A stretch of DNA of 64,000 nt, from positions 3,100,001-3,164,000 of the forward strand of contig NZ_CP046122.1 of the NCBI RefSeq assembly GCF_009707365.1, given 5' to 3'. A model generated the notes under the pieces. The model was given only the letters and a program-made list of their open reading frames with translations, was not told where the DNA came from and did no database searches. The position numbers and the translations under genes were made by a program. Below are positions 8,903-17,564 of this stretch, piece by piece. The DNA comes from Microlunatus sp. Gsoil 973 (GTDB lineage Bacteria; Actinomycetota; Actinomycetes; Propionibacteriales; Propionibacteriaceae). Positions within the stretch are counted from its first letter, which is position 1; every line of letters starts with the position of its first letter.

Positions 8903-9778
8903 GTGGAGTATGCGGACGTGGTGAGCAGGACGCTGCGCTGGTATCGGCACGCAGCCCGCGATCTGCCGTGGCGTCGACCGGACGCGGGTCCGTGGGCGAT
9001 CATGGTCAGCGAGTTCATGTTGCAGCAGACCCCGGTCGCCCGGGTGCTGCAGCCCTGGCAGGAGTGGATGCAACGCTGGCCCTCGCCCGTCGCTCTGGCC
9101 GAAGCGCCGGGTGGTGACGCCGTACGAGCCTGGGGACGTCTCGGCTATCCGCGCCGAGCCCTCCGCCTGCACCAGGCGGCGACCGCGATCCGCGACGATC
9201 ACGGCGGCGAGGTGCCGGATGACTATCACAGCCTGCTGGCCCTCCCGGGCGTCGGCTCGTACACCGCTGCCGCGATCGCCAGTTTCGCGTTCGGCCGCCG
9301 TCATGTCGTCCTTGACACCAACGTTCGCCGGGTGCAGGCCAGGATCGCCACCGGTGTTGAGTTTCCGCACGCCGGCCCCACTGCAGCCGAGCGTGACCTG
9401 GCCGCCCGGTTCCTGCCCGCCCGGTCCGATCGCGCCGCCCGGTGGGCGGTGGCGTCGATGGAACTCGGTGCCCTGGTATGCACCGCCCGCAGCCCGCGTT
9501 GCGATCAGTGCCCGGTGCGGACGTTGTGTGCCTGGCGGACTGCCGGGCATCCGCGGTACGCCGGCCCCCCGCGCGTCGGGCAGCGCTATCAGGGCACCGA
9601 CCGGCAGTGTCGTGGCGCGCTGCTGGCGGTTCTCCGGTCAACTGACGAGCCGGTGTCCGCCGAGGAACTCCGGCTGGCCTGGCCCGATGCCGCCCAGCGC
9701 GAGCGGGCGTTGGCGTCCTTGATCATCGACCGCCTCGTGGTGTCGCGATCCGACGACCGCTTCATGCTGCCGACCTGA
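8903..9778 (+). CDS. mutY: A/G-specific adenine glycosylase MutY
   Basis: About 291 residues. It removes adenine mispaired with 8-oxoguanine in base excision repair. Visible are the catalytic glutamate E37 in SEFMLQQTPVAR, the helix-hairpin-helix LPGVGSYTAAAIASFA (114-129), the catalytic aspartate D138 in VVLDTNVRRV, and a [4Fe-4S] cluster at C193, C200, C203, C209 (C-X6-C-X2-C-X5-C). The C-terminal MutT-like recognition domain is short, as in many actinobacterial MutY proteins. The start is uncertain: GTG 8903, 8918 and 8921 are possible and none has a strong ribosome site. Confidence 0.95.
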   Translation: MEYADVVSRTLRWYRHAARDLPWRRPDAGPWAIMVSEFMLQQTPVARVLQPWQEWMQRWPSPVALAEAPGGDAVRAWGRLGYPRRALRLHQAATAIRDDHGGEVPDDYHSLLALPGVGSYTAAAIASFAFGRRHVVLDTNVRRVQARIATGVEFPHAGPTAAERDLAARFLPARSDRAARWAVASMELGALVCTARSPRCDQCPVRTLCAWRTAGHPRYAGPPRVGQRYQGTDRQCRGALLAVLRSTDEPVSAEELRLAWPDAAQRERALASLIIDRLVVSRSDDRFMLPT

Positions 9779-9785
9779 CCCCGTT

Positions 9786-9814
9786 CCGCCCCGGGACGGC
9801 CGTGCTCGGGGCGG
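9786..9814 (+). terminator. Stem-loop after mutY
   Basis: CCGCCCCG (9786-9793) pairs perfectly with CGGGGCGG (9807-9814) across a 13-nt loop, starting 8 nt after the mutY stop. There is no T-run, which is common for terminators in high-GC Actinobacteria. Confidence 0.6.
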
Positions 9815-9830
9815 TCCGTAGTCTGATGGC

Positions 9831-10661
9831 ATGACCGTCACCGCTCCGACCATTGGTCTCCTGCACGGCGCCCAGATGCCGACCCTCGGCCTGGGCACGT
9901 CACCGATGAACGATTCCGACACCGCCGCCGCCGTCCGGGCTGCACTCGAGTCGAGTTACCGGTTGCTCGACACCGCCGAGAACTACCACAACGAGCAGGG
10001 CGTCGGTCAGGGGCTGCGGGATTCCGGCGTCCCGCGCGAGGAGGTGTTCATCACCACCAAGTTCAACAAGCGCTGGCACAGCGTCGACGGCGCGCGGCAG
10101 GCCTTCGAGAACAGCTGCCAACGGCTCGGTGTCGACTACATCGACCTGCTGTTGATCCACTGGCCGAATCCGGCGCAGGACCAGTACGTCGACGCTTGGA
10201 GGGGCCTGGCGAAACTGCTCGAGGCGGGATCGGTCCGGGCGATCGGAACCTCGAACTTCAAACCTGCGCATCTCGATCGGATCATCGACGCCACCGGAGT
10301 CGTTCCGGACGTCAACCAGATCAACCTGAACCCCTACAAGGTGCGCAGTGGCCCGGTGGGGTATCACGCCGAGCACCGGATCATCACGATGTGCTGGAGC
10401 CCGCTGAGTCCCCGAGAGCTGCTCGACGAACCGGTGATCACCGAACTGGCCGCGCGGTACCAGCGGACACCGGCCCAGATCGTGTTGCGTTGGCAGACGC
10501 AGCAGGGCTACGTCACGGTGCCGAAGTCCTCCTCACCCCAGCGGATCAAAGAGAACATCTCCATCTTCGACTTCGATCTGACCTCCGACGAGCTGGCCGC
10601 GATCAGCGGCCTCGATCGGGGCGAGGCGGCAGTCACTGATTCCGACGTCTTCGGGCACTGA
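9831..10661 (+). CDS. Aldo/keto reductase
   Basis: 276-residue AKR barrel using NADPH. The catalytic tetrad is visible: D47, Y52, K77 and H110 (in LLIHWPNP). Other family signatures are LLDTAENYHNE, IGTSNFKPAHL and the cofactor loop VPKSSSPQRIKENI near residue 233. The length is typical of the AKR5-type 2,5-diketo-gluconate reductase group, but the real substrate is unknown. ATG 9831. It stands alone behind the mutY stem-loop and converges with the DUF885 gene. Confidence 0.92.
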   Translation: MTVTAPTIGLLHGAQMPTLGLGTSPMNDSDTAAAVRAALESSYRLLDTAENYHNEQGVGQGLRDSGVPREEVFITTKFNKRWHSVDGARQAFENSCQRLGVDYIDLLLIHWPNPAQDQYVDAWRGLAKLLEAGSVRAIGTSNFKPAHLDRIIDATGVVPDVNQINLNPYKVRSGPVGYHAEHRIITMCWSPLSPRELLDEPVITELAARYQRTPAQIVLRWQTQQGYVTVPKSSSPQRIKENISIFDFDLTSDELAAISGLDRGEAAVTDSDVFGH

Positions 10662-10675
10662 CTCCGGGCCGTTGA

Positions 10676-12358
10676 TCAGCTGTCGATGAAGGGTGACGTA
10701 CCGCCTCGGGCGATGAACGCCTCGACCGCGTTGTCGATCACCGGCAACGGGACACTGCCCAGCGACAGGATCTGATCATGGAAGTGGCGGAGGTCGAAGG
10801 CTGCGCCGAGCGCCTGTTCCGCCCGCTGCCGGGCCTCGGTGATCTTGAGCATCCCCAGGTAGTATGCGGTCGCCTGCCCCGGCCAGGCGATGTAGCGGTC
10901 GACCTCGGTGACGATTTCATGATCACTGATCGCGGTGTTGTCGCGTAGATAATCCTGGGCGCGTTCCCGACTCCAGCCCAGGGCGTGCATCCCGGGATCG
11001 ATCACCAGCCGCACCGCCCGCCACATCTGGTAACTGAGCATGCCCATCATCTCGAACGGCGTTTCGTAGATCCCCATCTCGACGCCGAGCCGCTCGCTGT
11101 ACAGCCCCCACCCTTCGCCGTAGGCGGAGATGTAGACCTTCTGCCGGTATTCGGGATGCTGGGTCTGCTCCAGCGCGAACGGGATCTGGAACGCGTGACC
11201 CGGCGCCGCCTCGTGCAGGGTCAGCGCCGGGATCGAGTACAGCGGGCGGGCTGCCAGGTTGTAGGTGTTGAGGATGTAACGGTGCGGTCCGCCGCGGCCG
11301 AACGTGTAGAAAGGCGCCAGATCCGGGGGCGGCTCCTCGATGCCGAACCGCATCCGCGGCAACCGGCCGAAGTAGTGATGAGCGACCGCGTCGAATTTCT
11401 TGGCCTGCCAGGCGGCGAAGTGCAGCAGCTCGGCCGGGGTGTTTGCGTAGAACTTCGGGTCGCTCCGCATGAAGGCCAGCATGGCGTCGGCGTCGAGGAA
11501 CCCGACCGAGCCGGCGACCTCGGCCATCTCCGATCTGATCGCCGCCACGTGTTCCAGGCCGATCTGATGGATCTGCTCGGCGGTCAGCCCTGTTGTGGCG
11601 TACTCGCGCAGTTGGCAGGCGTAGAACTCCTCACCACCCGGCCCATCGATCGCTGCGATGCCGGTCGGCAGCCGAGGGAAGTACTCGTCGGTGAAGAAGT
11701 CGAGCAGTCGGCGGTACGCCGGGAGTACGTCGTCGGTGATCATTCGGCGGCCTGTGGTGATCAACCAATCACGGTCGGCGATCGATCCCGGCAGGGTGGT
11801 CAACGGCTGGAAGAAACCGGTCTCCTCCGCGGAGGATTCGGCCACCGCCCGGATGGTCGCCTCCCTGCCGATCATGGAGATCTGCGCCGGTGCGAAGCCG
11901 CGGCCGGCGCCGGCCCGCATGTTCGCGATGTTGTGTTCGACATAGCCGGGGATCTGTTGGATCCACTCGATGTAGGCCTGCACCTCGTCCACGGAGCCGA
12001 GCCGTCGGCGCGACTGCGCGCCGAGTTCCATCCAGAAACCGGAATCGGCGTTGGCCGGTCGTTCGAACATCCGATGGTCCTGCCGGCTGATCAACGTGGA
12101 GATCTGGTAGCGGTACACGTCGAAGTCCTGGGCCTGTTCGGCGGTCAGCGCCGACCTGTCGATGCCGTCCAGTTGACCATCGACCTCCCGCCAGCGGTCG
12201 AGCCGGCGCCGTTGCGCCTCCGGTCCGACGTCCGGCAGCCGCGGGGTGAGCGGTTCGTCCAGCGAATGATCGGGAAACTGCTCCTGCCGCCAGGTCCACT
12301 CCGCCTCGGCGATCTTGCAGAAGGTCTCGTACGTGGTCCTGCCGTCAAGATCACTCAC
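10676..12358 (-). CDS. DUF885 family protein (predicted zinc-type peptidase)
   Basis: 560 residues with the DUF885 hallmark LTLHEAAPGHAFQ near residue 390, where HExxPGH supplies metal ligands as in related M3/M32-like zincins, and a downstream AYGEGWGLYSE helix with a glutamate that is probably a third ligand. No signal peptide is evident, so it is probably cytoplasmic. The start GTG 12358 has GGGGAGA 4 nt upstream and overlaps the stop of the upstream carboxypeptidase gene by 8 nt, so the two are translationally coupled. Both encode peptide-degrading enzymes, which suggests a shared role in peptide use. Confidence 0.85.
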   Translation of the reverse strand: MSDLDGRTTYETFCKIAEAEWTWRQEQFPDHSLDEPLTPRLPDVGPEAQRRRLDRWREVDGQLDGIDRSALTAEQAQDFDVYRYQISTLISRQDHRMFERPANADSGFWMELGAQSRRRLGSVDEVQAYIEWIQQIPGYVEHNIANMRAGAGRGFAPAQISMIGREATIRAVAESSAEETGFFQPLTTLPGSIADRDWLITTGRRMITDDVLPAYRRLLDFFTDEYFPRLPTGIAAIDGPGGEEFYACQLREYATTGLTAEQIHQIGLEHVAAIRSEMAEVAGSVGFLDADAMLAFMRSDPKFYANTPAELLHFAAWQAKKFDAVAHHYFGRLPRMRFGIEEPPPDLAPFYTFGRGGPHRYILNTYNLAARPLYSIPALTLHEAAPGHAFQIPFALEQTQHPEYRQKVYISAYGEGWGLYSERLGVEMGIYETPFEMMGMLSYQMWRAVRLVIDPGMHALGWSRERAQDYLRDNTAISDHEIVTEVDRYIAWPGQATAYYLGMLKITEARQRAEQALGAAFDLRHFHDQILSLGSVPLPVIDNAVEAFIARGGTSPFIDS

Positions 12359-13826
12359 CGCTCTCCCCACGGACGAAGGCTGCGATGTCGGCGGATTGGA
12401 CGATCCGGGACTCCTCGTGCACGTAGGTCATGTGCCCGGCCGGATAGTACTTCCTGACGATCTTGTCGGCCACCTCGTCCGGTACGTCCAGATGATCAAG
12501 CACGTATTCGCTGGCCGAGAACGGGGTTGCCGCGTCGTAGTAGCCGAACCCGACGTAGATCCGCAGGTCCGGTTGGGCCCGCAGGGCCGCCGAAAGCTCC
12601 TCGGTCGTGGTGACCGCCCGGCCCTCGAATTCCTTGTAGGACCACGGCTGGACACGGCCGGTGAGGATCTCGTACTCGAGGTCGCTGTGGAAGTCGAGCT
12701 CGGCGCGCACGTACTGGTTGAACGCCGCCGTGTACGGGAAGAAGATGAACATGTGCGAGGGATCGGTCTCCTGCACCTCGTTGTTCAGATTGGCCGGGGC
12801 CATGGTGAACCGGGTGTCCAGGCGGCCGGTGTCCAGGCCGCGGTCCCTCAACAACTCGGCGAAGAAGTGCCTGTGCTCGATCCGGAAGCGGGCGCGTTCG
12901 ATGTAGCCGGGATCCAGCCCGATCAGCTCCGACATCTCACCGGCCAGCGCCGAGCGTTCGTCGGCGGTCAACCGCGAGCCTCGGGCCAGTGCGGGAGCGT
13001 AGGTGTCGGTGGCGAACCGTCTGGCTCGTTCGATCCGTTCCTCGACCTCGGCGACGCCCAACCCCTGGTGGTAGGCGGCAGTTGCAGCATAGGTGGGCAG
13101 GAAGTGGATGTAGGGCAGGTCGTTGCCGCGGGTGAACCGGATCGTGCCGAAATCCAGGACCGCGCTGATCAGGATGATCCCGTTCAGGGCGATGCCGTGC
13201 CGGGTGATCAGGTGTCCGGCCAGCGACGCCGCTCGCGTCGTGCCGTACGACTCGCCGGCCAGGAACTTCGGCGACAGCCAGCGCTGGTGGCGGCCGAGCC
13301 AGATTCTGATCACTTCGCCGACAAGATCACGATCCCGGGTGTAGCCGTGATACTCCTTCGGTTTGCCGCCGACGACGCTGCGGGTATAGCCGGTGGTCAT
13401 CGGATCGATCAACACCAGATCCGCGTAGCGCAGCAGGGTCTCGGTGTTGTCGGTCAACCCGTACGGCGCGGTCTGCGGGTCGTCGACGTCGCCGGCGAGC
13501 ACCCGACGGGGACCGAAGAGGCCGAGATGCAACCACACCGAACTCGATCCCGGGCCGCCGTTGAAGGCGAACACCACCGGCCTGCTGCTGTCACCGCCCT
13601 TGGCGATGTAGGAGGTCACGAACACTTCGGCCTTGGGCTTGTGTCCGGAGAACGTGTCGTCCTCCAAGTGCTCTTCGTTGATCACCATCGTGCCGGTGAT
13701 CGCCTCGTACTCCAGCTCCCAGTCGGAGCCGGTGAGGGTGTGGTTGGTAGTCACCAGGTTGTCGGTCGGTTCGGGCTTGTCGCCCGTTGCCGTGTCAGGC
13801 TTCTCGTTGGCCGTGTCGACGGTCAC
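12351..13826 (-). CDS. Serine carboxypeptidase-like protein (peptidase S10)
   Basis: 491 residues with an alpha/beta-hydrolase fold. The catalytic triad can be placed: S193 in AGESYGTTRA, Asp in GYYDAATPF near 430, and His in YPAGHMTYV near 466. The oxyanion segment NGGPGSSS is at 89-96. No signal peptide is visible, unusual for eukaryotic S10 enzymes but normal in the actinobacterial branch, so it is probably a cytoplasmic C-terminal exopeptidase. GTG 13826 has AAAGG 9-10 nt upstream. It is the first gene of a two-gene unit with the DUF885 gene. Confidence 0.9.
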   Translation of the reverse strand: MTVDTANEKPDTATGDKPEPTDNLVTTNHTLTGSDWELEYEAITGTMVINEEHLEDDTFSGHKPKAEVFVTSYIAKGGDSSRPVVFAFNGGPGSSSVWLHLGLFGPRRVLAGDVDDPQTAPYGLTDNTETLLRYADLVLIDPMTTGYTRSVVGGKPKEYHGYTRDRDLVGEVIRIWLGRHQRWLSPKFLAGESYGTTRAASLAGHLITRHGIALNGIILISAVLDFGTIRFTRGNDLPYIHFLPTYAATAAYHQGLGVAEVEERIERARRFATDTYAPALARGSRLTADERSALAGEMSELIGLDPGYIERARFRIEHRHFFAELLRDRGLDTGRLDTRFTMAPANLNNEVQETDPSHMFIFFPYTAAFNQYVRAELDFHSDLEYEILTGRVQPWSYKEFEGRAVTTTEELSAALRAQPDLRIYVGFGYYDAATPFSASEYVLDHLDVPDEVADKIVRKYYPAGHMTYVHEESRIVQSADIAAFVRGESGE

Positions 13827-13864
13827 CTATTCAATCCTTTCGATGATCAAAGAACTTGCGATGT

Positions 13865-14584
13865 TCAAAACCTTTGGTCAGGAACCTGACTCGGAGCCGG
13901 CGCGGCGTCCGGGGAGCGGGGACCGGCCCATTCGGAGCGGACATGGGCGATGTGCCGGTGCATCAGGGCCTCGGCCGCCGCACCGTCGCGAGCCTCGATC
14001 AGATCGAGGAGTTCGTGGTGCTCGGCCGCAGAGGCCCGCAACTGCCCGGACTCCAGCAGCGGAGTCAGACCGAGCAGGCGGGTCCGGGTACGGAGATCAG
14101 AGACGATGGTGCTCAACACCGGATTGTGTGCGTGCTCCAGCAGGGACAGGTGGAACACCCGATCGGCTTCGATGTACCCGACCAGATCCTCCCGCTCGAC
14201 CGCCTCGACGATCGCCTCGGCGAGCCTGCGCAGTGCGGGCAGGTCCTCGGCCGGGATCATCGGGGTGGTCTCGCCGACGACCGGCGGCTCGAGCAGTTGC
14301 CGTACTGCCGCGATCGCGTCCAGGTCCGCATCGCTGATCTCGGTGACACGGTAGCCCTTGTTGGGCAGGGCTTCGACCATGCCCTCCCGGACGAGATCGA
14401 GCATCGCCTCACGAACCGGCGTCGGGGAGACACCGAGCATGTTGCCGATCGCGGGGGCCGAGTGCACGTCTCCGGGACGCATTGCCCCGGAGACGATCGC
14501 GGCCCGTAGGGCGTTGCCGACGGAGTCGCGCAGGGACTCCCGCTTCTGGAGCCGCGCGAAGCCGGCAATCGTCCGGGAAACCAT
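13865..14584 (-). CDS. GntR/FadR-family transcriptional regulator
   Basis: 239 residues: a winged helix-turn-helix at about 16-80 (LRDSVGNALRAAIVSG, then GVSPTPVREAMLDLV) and an all-helical FCD ligand domain at about 88-215 with the metal-binding style DRVFHLSLLEHAHN and EHHELLDLIEARD. FCD regulators bind small organic acids. It is divergent from the hydroxyproline operon across 63 nt, so it is the obvious local regulator, probably a repressor relieved by hydroxyproline or a pathway intermediate. That role is inferred from position. Confidence 0.88.
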   Translation of the reverse strand: MVSRTIAGFARLQKRESLRDSVGNALRAAIVSGAMRPGDVHSAPAIGNMLGVSPTPVREAMLDLVREGMVEALPNKGYRVTEISDADLDAIAAVRQLLEPPVVGETTPMIPAEDLPALRRLAEAIVEAVEREDLVGYIEADRVFHLSLLEHAHNPVLSTIVSDLRTRTRLLGLTPLLESGQLRASAAEHHELLDLIEARDGAAAEALMHRHIAHVRSEWAGPRSPDAAPAPSQVPDQRF

Positions 14585-14647
14585 CCATCACACCTCACAT
14601 ATCCTGGTGTTTGAAGCGGCAACCGATGTGTGACATGGTACTGCCTA
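14585..14647. promoter_or_regulatory. Divergent promoter region of GntR gene and hydroxyproline operon
   Basis: 63 nt must hold the promoters of both directions. TCACAC (14588-14593) and GTGTGA (14628-14633) form an inverted pair flanking the region, a possible regulator site. The AT-rich CATATCC lies between them. No convincing ribosome site precedes the GTG 14648 start. Tentative. Confidence 0.35.
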
Positions 14648-15841
14648 GTGATCTTCACGCCGTCATCCGACGCCATCGTCGTCGGCGCCGGAATCATCGG
14701 CGCCGCGTGTGCCTATGCCCTGAGCCGGGCCGGGATGTCCGTGACGGTGATCGAAGCGCGATCCGCAGCATCGGGTACCAGCGGCCAGGGCGAAGGCAAC
14801 ATCCTCCTCTCGGACAAGGAACCGGGGCCGGAGCTCAGCCTTGGGCTGTATTCCTCGGACCGCTGGGAGCGGATCACCGACGAACTGCGCGAACATCTGC
14901 CGCGCGGCTTCCCCTCGATCGAGTACGACCGCAAGGGCGGCCTGGTCGTGGCCACAACGGACGCAGGTGTCAAGCCACTGCTTGATCTCGCGCGAACCCA
15001 ACGGCCTACCGGGGTCACCGCCGTCGAAGTTGATCACGCCGAGGCGTTACGCCTCGAACCACAGCTCAACCCGGTGATCACCGCCGCGGTCCACTACCCC
15101 CAGGACGCCCAGGTCCAGCCGGTGATTGCGACGGAGGCGTTCCTCGCCGCCGCCCGCCGACTCGGCGCCCGAACGATCTTCGGCGAAGAGGTGCTCGACG
15201 CGATCACCGCACCCGACCGCAGGATCACCGGTGTCCGAACCCTCCACAGCAGGTTTTCAGCCGGTGTGGTGATCATCGCCTGTGGTCCGTGGTCGGCCCA
15301 GGTTGCCGAGGACCTCGGCAGCTGGCTTCCGGTCCGACCGCGTCGCGGTGTCCTCCTGGTCACCACTCCCATGCCGCAGACGATCGTCCACAAGGTGTAC
15401 GACGCGGACTACGTCGCCGCGGTCGGCTCGGACGATGAAGGTCTGCAGACCTCGAGTGTCATCGAATCCACCGCCGCCGGGACCGTGCTGATCGGATCAT
15501 CCCGCCGGCAGAGCGGTTTCGACCAGTCTCTCGATCTTGCCGGCGCGCGGGAGATCGCGCGCAAGGCGATCACCATCTTTCCCTTCCTGGCCACGGCTTC
15601 GGTGATGCGCACCTACGGCGGCTTCCGACCGTTCATGCCTGATCATCTTCCGGTCATCGGGCCCGACCCCAGGATGCCCGGGCTGTGGCACGCGACCGGC
15701 CACGAAGGCGCCGGGATCGGCCTGTCGATCGGCACCGCTGATCTGATCACCAGCCTGATCACCGAGACACCCCCGCCGGTCGATCCCGCCCCGTACGCGC
15801 CGTCCCGTCTTGGGGAGCCGGCATCGGTGGGTGACCGATGA
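14648..15841 (+). CDS. FAD-dependent oxidoreductase (DAO fold), D-hydroxyproline dehydrogenase catalytic subunit
   Basis: 397 residues. The N-terminal FAD-binding motif is VVGAGIIGAACAYALS, followed by the DAO substrate domain and the C-terminal FAD segment ATGHEGAGIGLSIGTADL. By homology to the HcnC/LhpB type of subunit it oxidises cis-4-hydroxy-D-proline to delta-1-pyrroline-4-hydroxy-2-carboxylate, passing electrons to the two partner subunits encoded next. It overlaps the next gene by 4 nt. The start is taken as GTG 14648 just before the FAD motif; GTG 14630 is the alternative. Sarcosine or other D-amino acid oxidation would be the rival function, but the epimerase and deaminase in the same operon favour hydroxyproline. 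Confidence 0.85.
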   Translation: MIFTPSSDAIVVGAGIIGAACAYALSRAGMSVTVIEARSAASGTSGQGEGNILLSDKEPGPELSLGLYSSDRWERITDELREHLPRGFPSIEYDRKGGLVVATTDAGVKPLLDLARTQRPTGVTAVEVDHAEALRLEPQLNPVITAAVHYPQDAQVQPVIATEAFLAAARRLGARTIFGEEVLDAITAPDRRITGVRTLHSRFSAGVVIIACGPWSAQVAEDLGSWLPVRPRRGVLLVTTPMPQTIVHKVYDADYVAAVGSDDEGLQTSSVIESTAAGTVLIGSSRRQSGFDQSLDLAGAREIARKAITIFPFLATASVMRTYGGFRPFMPDHLPVIGPDPRMPGLWHATGHEGAGIGLSIGTADLITSLITETPPPVDPAPYAPSRLGEPASVGDR

Positions 15842-16134
15842 CCGACGCACCCGATCCGACCGAACCCCGGCTCACCGTCGACGGGACGCCGCTGGTGGCC
15901 CGCCGGGGACAGACGATCGCCGGTGCCCTGCTGACCTCCGGACGCCGCAGCTGGCGGACCACGGCACGCGACCGACGCCCGCGCGGACTCTTCTGCGGCA
16001 TCGGCGTCTGCTTCGACTGCCTGGTCACCGTCAACGGGATCCGCGACATCCGGGCCTGCCAACGCCCGGTCGTCGACGGTGACGTGATCGAGTTCCAGGA
16101 CGAGACCCTGCCCCGTTCGGTGACGAGGTCGTGA
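15838..16134 (+). CDS. [2Fe-2S] ferredoxin-like small subunit of D-hydroxyproline dehydrogenase
   Basis: 98 residues. Four cysteines in LFCGIGVCFDC and RACQRPV give the [2Fe-2S] plant-type ferredoxin pattern of HcnA and of the sarcosine oxidase SoxA N-terminus. It sits between two flavoprotein genes with ATGA overlaps on both sides, so the three are made together. Role: electron transfer inside the heteromeric dehydrogenase. The three-subunit architecture is known for Pseudomonas aeruginosa D-hydroxyproline dehydrogenase and for hydrogen cyanide synthase. Confidence 0.85.
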   Translation: MTDAPDPTEPRLTVDGTPLVARRGQTIAGALLTSGRRSWRTTARDRRPRGLFCGIGVCFDCLVTVNGIRDIRACQRPVVDGDVIEFQDETLPRSVTRS

Positions 16135-17564
16135 TGACCCGGACCGTGATCATCATCGGCGGCGGACCAGCCGGTCTTGCCGCAGCAGCCGCTGCCCTGG
16201 ACCGCGGTGCGCGGGTGACGCTGCTGGAGGCGGCAGCGCGATTGGGCGGACAGTTCTGGAGACACCCGGCCGAACGCTCGGCGACCGACACCGGCCTGCA
16301 ACATGGCTGGCAGACCTTCCTGGAACTGTCCGACCGAATCAGCAGCGACCCGTCTGCCACCGTGATCGCCGAAGCGCAGGTCTGGGCCATCGATCATGGT
16401 CAGCACGGACCGCAGGTGCAGGCAGCCGTCGGCCCCGCCGACGGGCCCGGACGTCAGATGATCACTGTCCGCGGTGACGCCCTGATCATCGCCACGGGCG
16501 CTCACGACCGCACCCTTCCTTTCCCTGGTTGGGATCTTCCGGGAGTCTTCACCGGCGGTGCCGCCCAGGCCATGGCCAAAGCAGAAGGCGTTGCCGTCGG
16601 CAAGCGCGTGGTCGTGGCCGGCGCCGGCCCGTTCCTGCTGCCGGTCGCGACCTCACTGACCGCGGCCGGGGCGAACGTGGTCGGGGTCTTCGAGTCCGCC
16701 ACGTCCCGCGCCATCGCGTCCGGTTGGTTGCCCAGGTCGCCGTGGTTGGCACCGAAGGTGCCCGAACTGGCTGGCTACCTCGGACGGCTCGCCCGCGGGA
16801 GGATCCCCTACCGAACCGGGCGGGCCATTGTCCGGGCTCACGGCGACGAGACGGTGACGGGTGTGACCGTCAGCCGGATCGACGTGAACTGGCGTCCCGT
16901 CCCGGGCACCGCCGAATACCTGGAAGCCGATGCGGTCTGCGTCACTCATGGCTTCACTCCCCGGCTCGAACTGGCGATCGCCGCCGGCTGCGTCATCAGC
17001 CCGGCCCGGTTCGTCACGGTGGACGATGCCCAGCAGACCAGCGTCACCGATGTGTACGCCGCCGGCGAGACGACCGGGATCGGCGGCTCGGATGTGGCCC
17101 TGGCCGAGGGCCGAATCGCCGGCCATGTCGCCGCCGGCGGCGCGGTGACCGATCGCGTACTGGGTCCGGCGCGGCGCCGACGCGCCACGCTGCGCCACCT
17201 GTCCGCGGCCATCCGCGACGGACACCGGATCGGCAGCAGCTGGACATCCTGGCTGACCCAGGACACGGTCATCTGCCGCTGCGAAGAGGTGCGCTACGGC
17301 CGCCTGCGATCGATCCTCGAAGCCACGGGCACCGACGGGCTCCGTCCGGCGAAGCTGACCACCCGGATCGGCCTGGGACCGTGCCAGGGCCGCGTCTGCG
17401 GCCGTACGGTCGAGGAGTTGATGTCGGGCGCCGGTGACCTGGCACGGACCGATGGCGTGATCATCGACCGCCGCCCGATAGCCGTTCCGATCCGAGTCGC
17501 AGAACTCGCCACAGAACCAGAGAAGTTATCCGAAGCCGACTATCAGCAGGAAGAGGACAGATGA
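16131..17564 (+). CDS. NAD(P)/FAD oxidoreductase with BFD-like [2Fe-2S] domain, second flavin subunit
   Basis: 477 residues. Two Rossmann motifs are seen: IIGGGPAGLAAAAAAL at the N-terminus and VVAGAGPFLLPVATSL around residue 160. A C-terminal BFD-like iron-sulphur domain holds the cysteines of VICRCEEVRYG and LGPCQGRVCG (about residues 380-425). This is the HcnB/SoxA-like subunit that accepts electrons from the DAO subunit. It overlaps both neighbours by 4 nt. The TAGETTGIGG motif near 307 is the usual FAD pyrophosphate contact. Confidence 0.87.
   Translation: MMTRTVIIIGGGPAGLAAAAAALDRGARVTLLEAAARLGGQFWRHPAERSATDTGLQHGWQTFLELSDRISSDPSATVIAEAQVWAIDHGQHGPQVQAAVGPADGPGRQMITVRGDALIIATGAHDRTLPFPGWDLPGVFTGGAAQAMAKAEGVAVGKRVVVAGAGPFLLPVATSLTAAGANVVGVFESATSRAIASGWLPRSPWLAPKVPELAGYLGRLARGRIPYRTGRAIVRAHGDETVTGVTVSRIDVNWRPVPGTAEYLEADAVCVTHGFTPRLELAIAAGCVISPARFVTVDDAQQTSVTDVYAAGETTGIGGSDVALAEGRIAGHVAAGGAVTDRVLGPARRRRATLRHLSAAIRDGHRIGSSWTSWLTQDTVICRCEEVRYGRLRSILEATGTDGLRPAKLTTRIGLGPCQGRVCGRTVEELMSGAGDLARTDGVIIDRRPIAVPIRVAELATEPEKLSEADYQQEEDR

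Noticed and set aside
10985-12457. 490-codon plus-strand frame
   Set aside because: Antisense shadow of the DUF885 gene with shadow-type Arg/Gly/Val composition.
12315-13889. 524-codon plus-strand frame
   Set aside because: Antisense shadow of the S10 peptidase gene.
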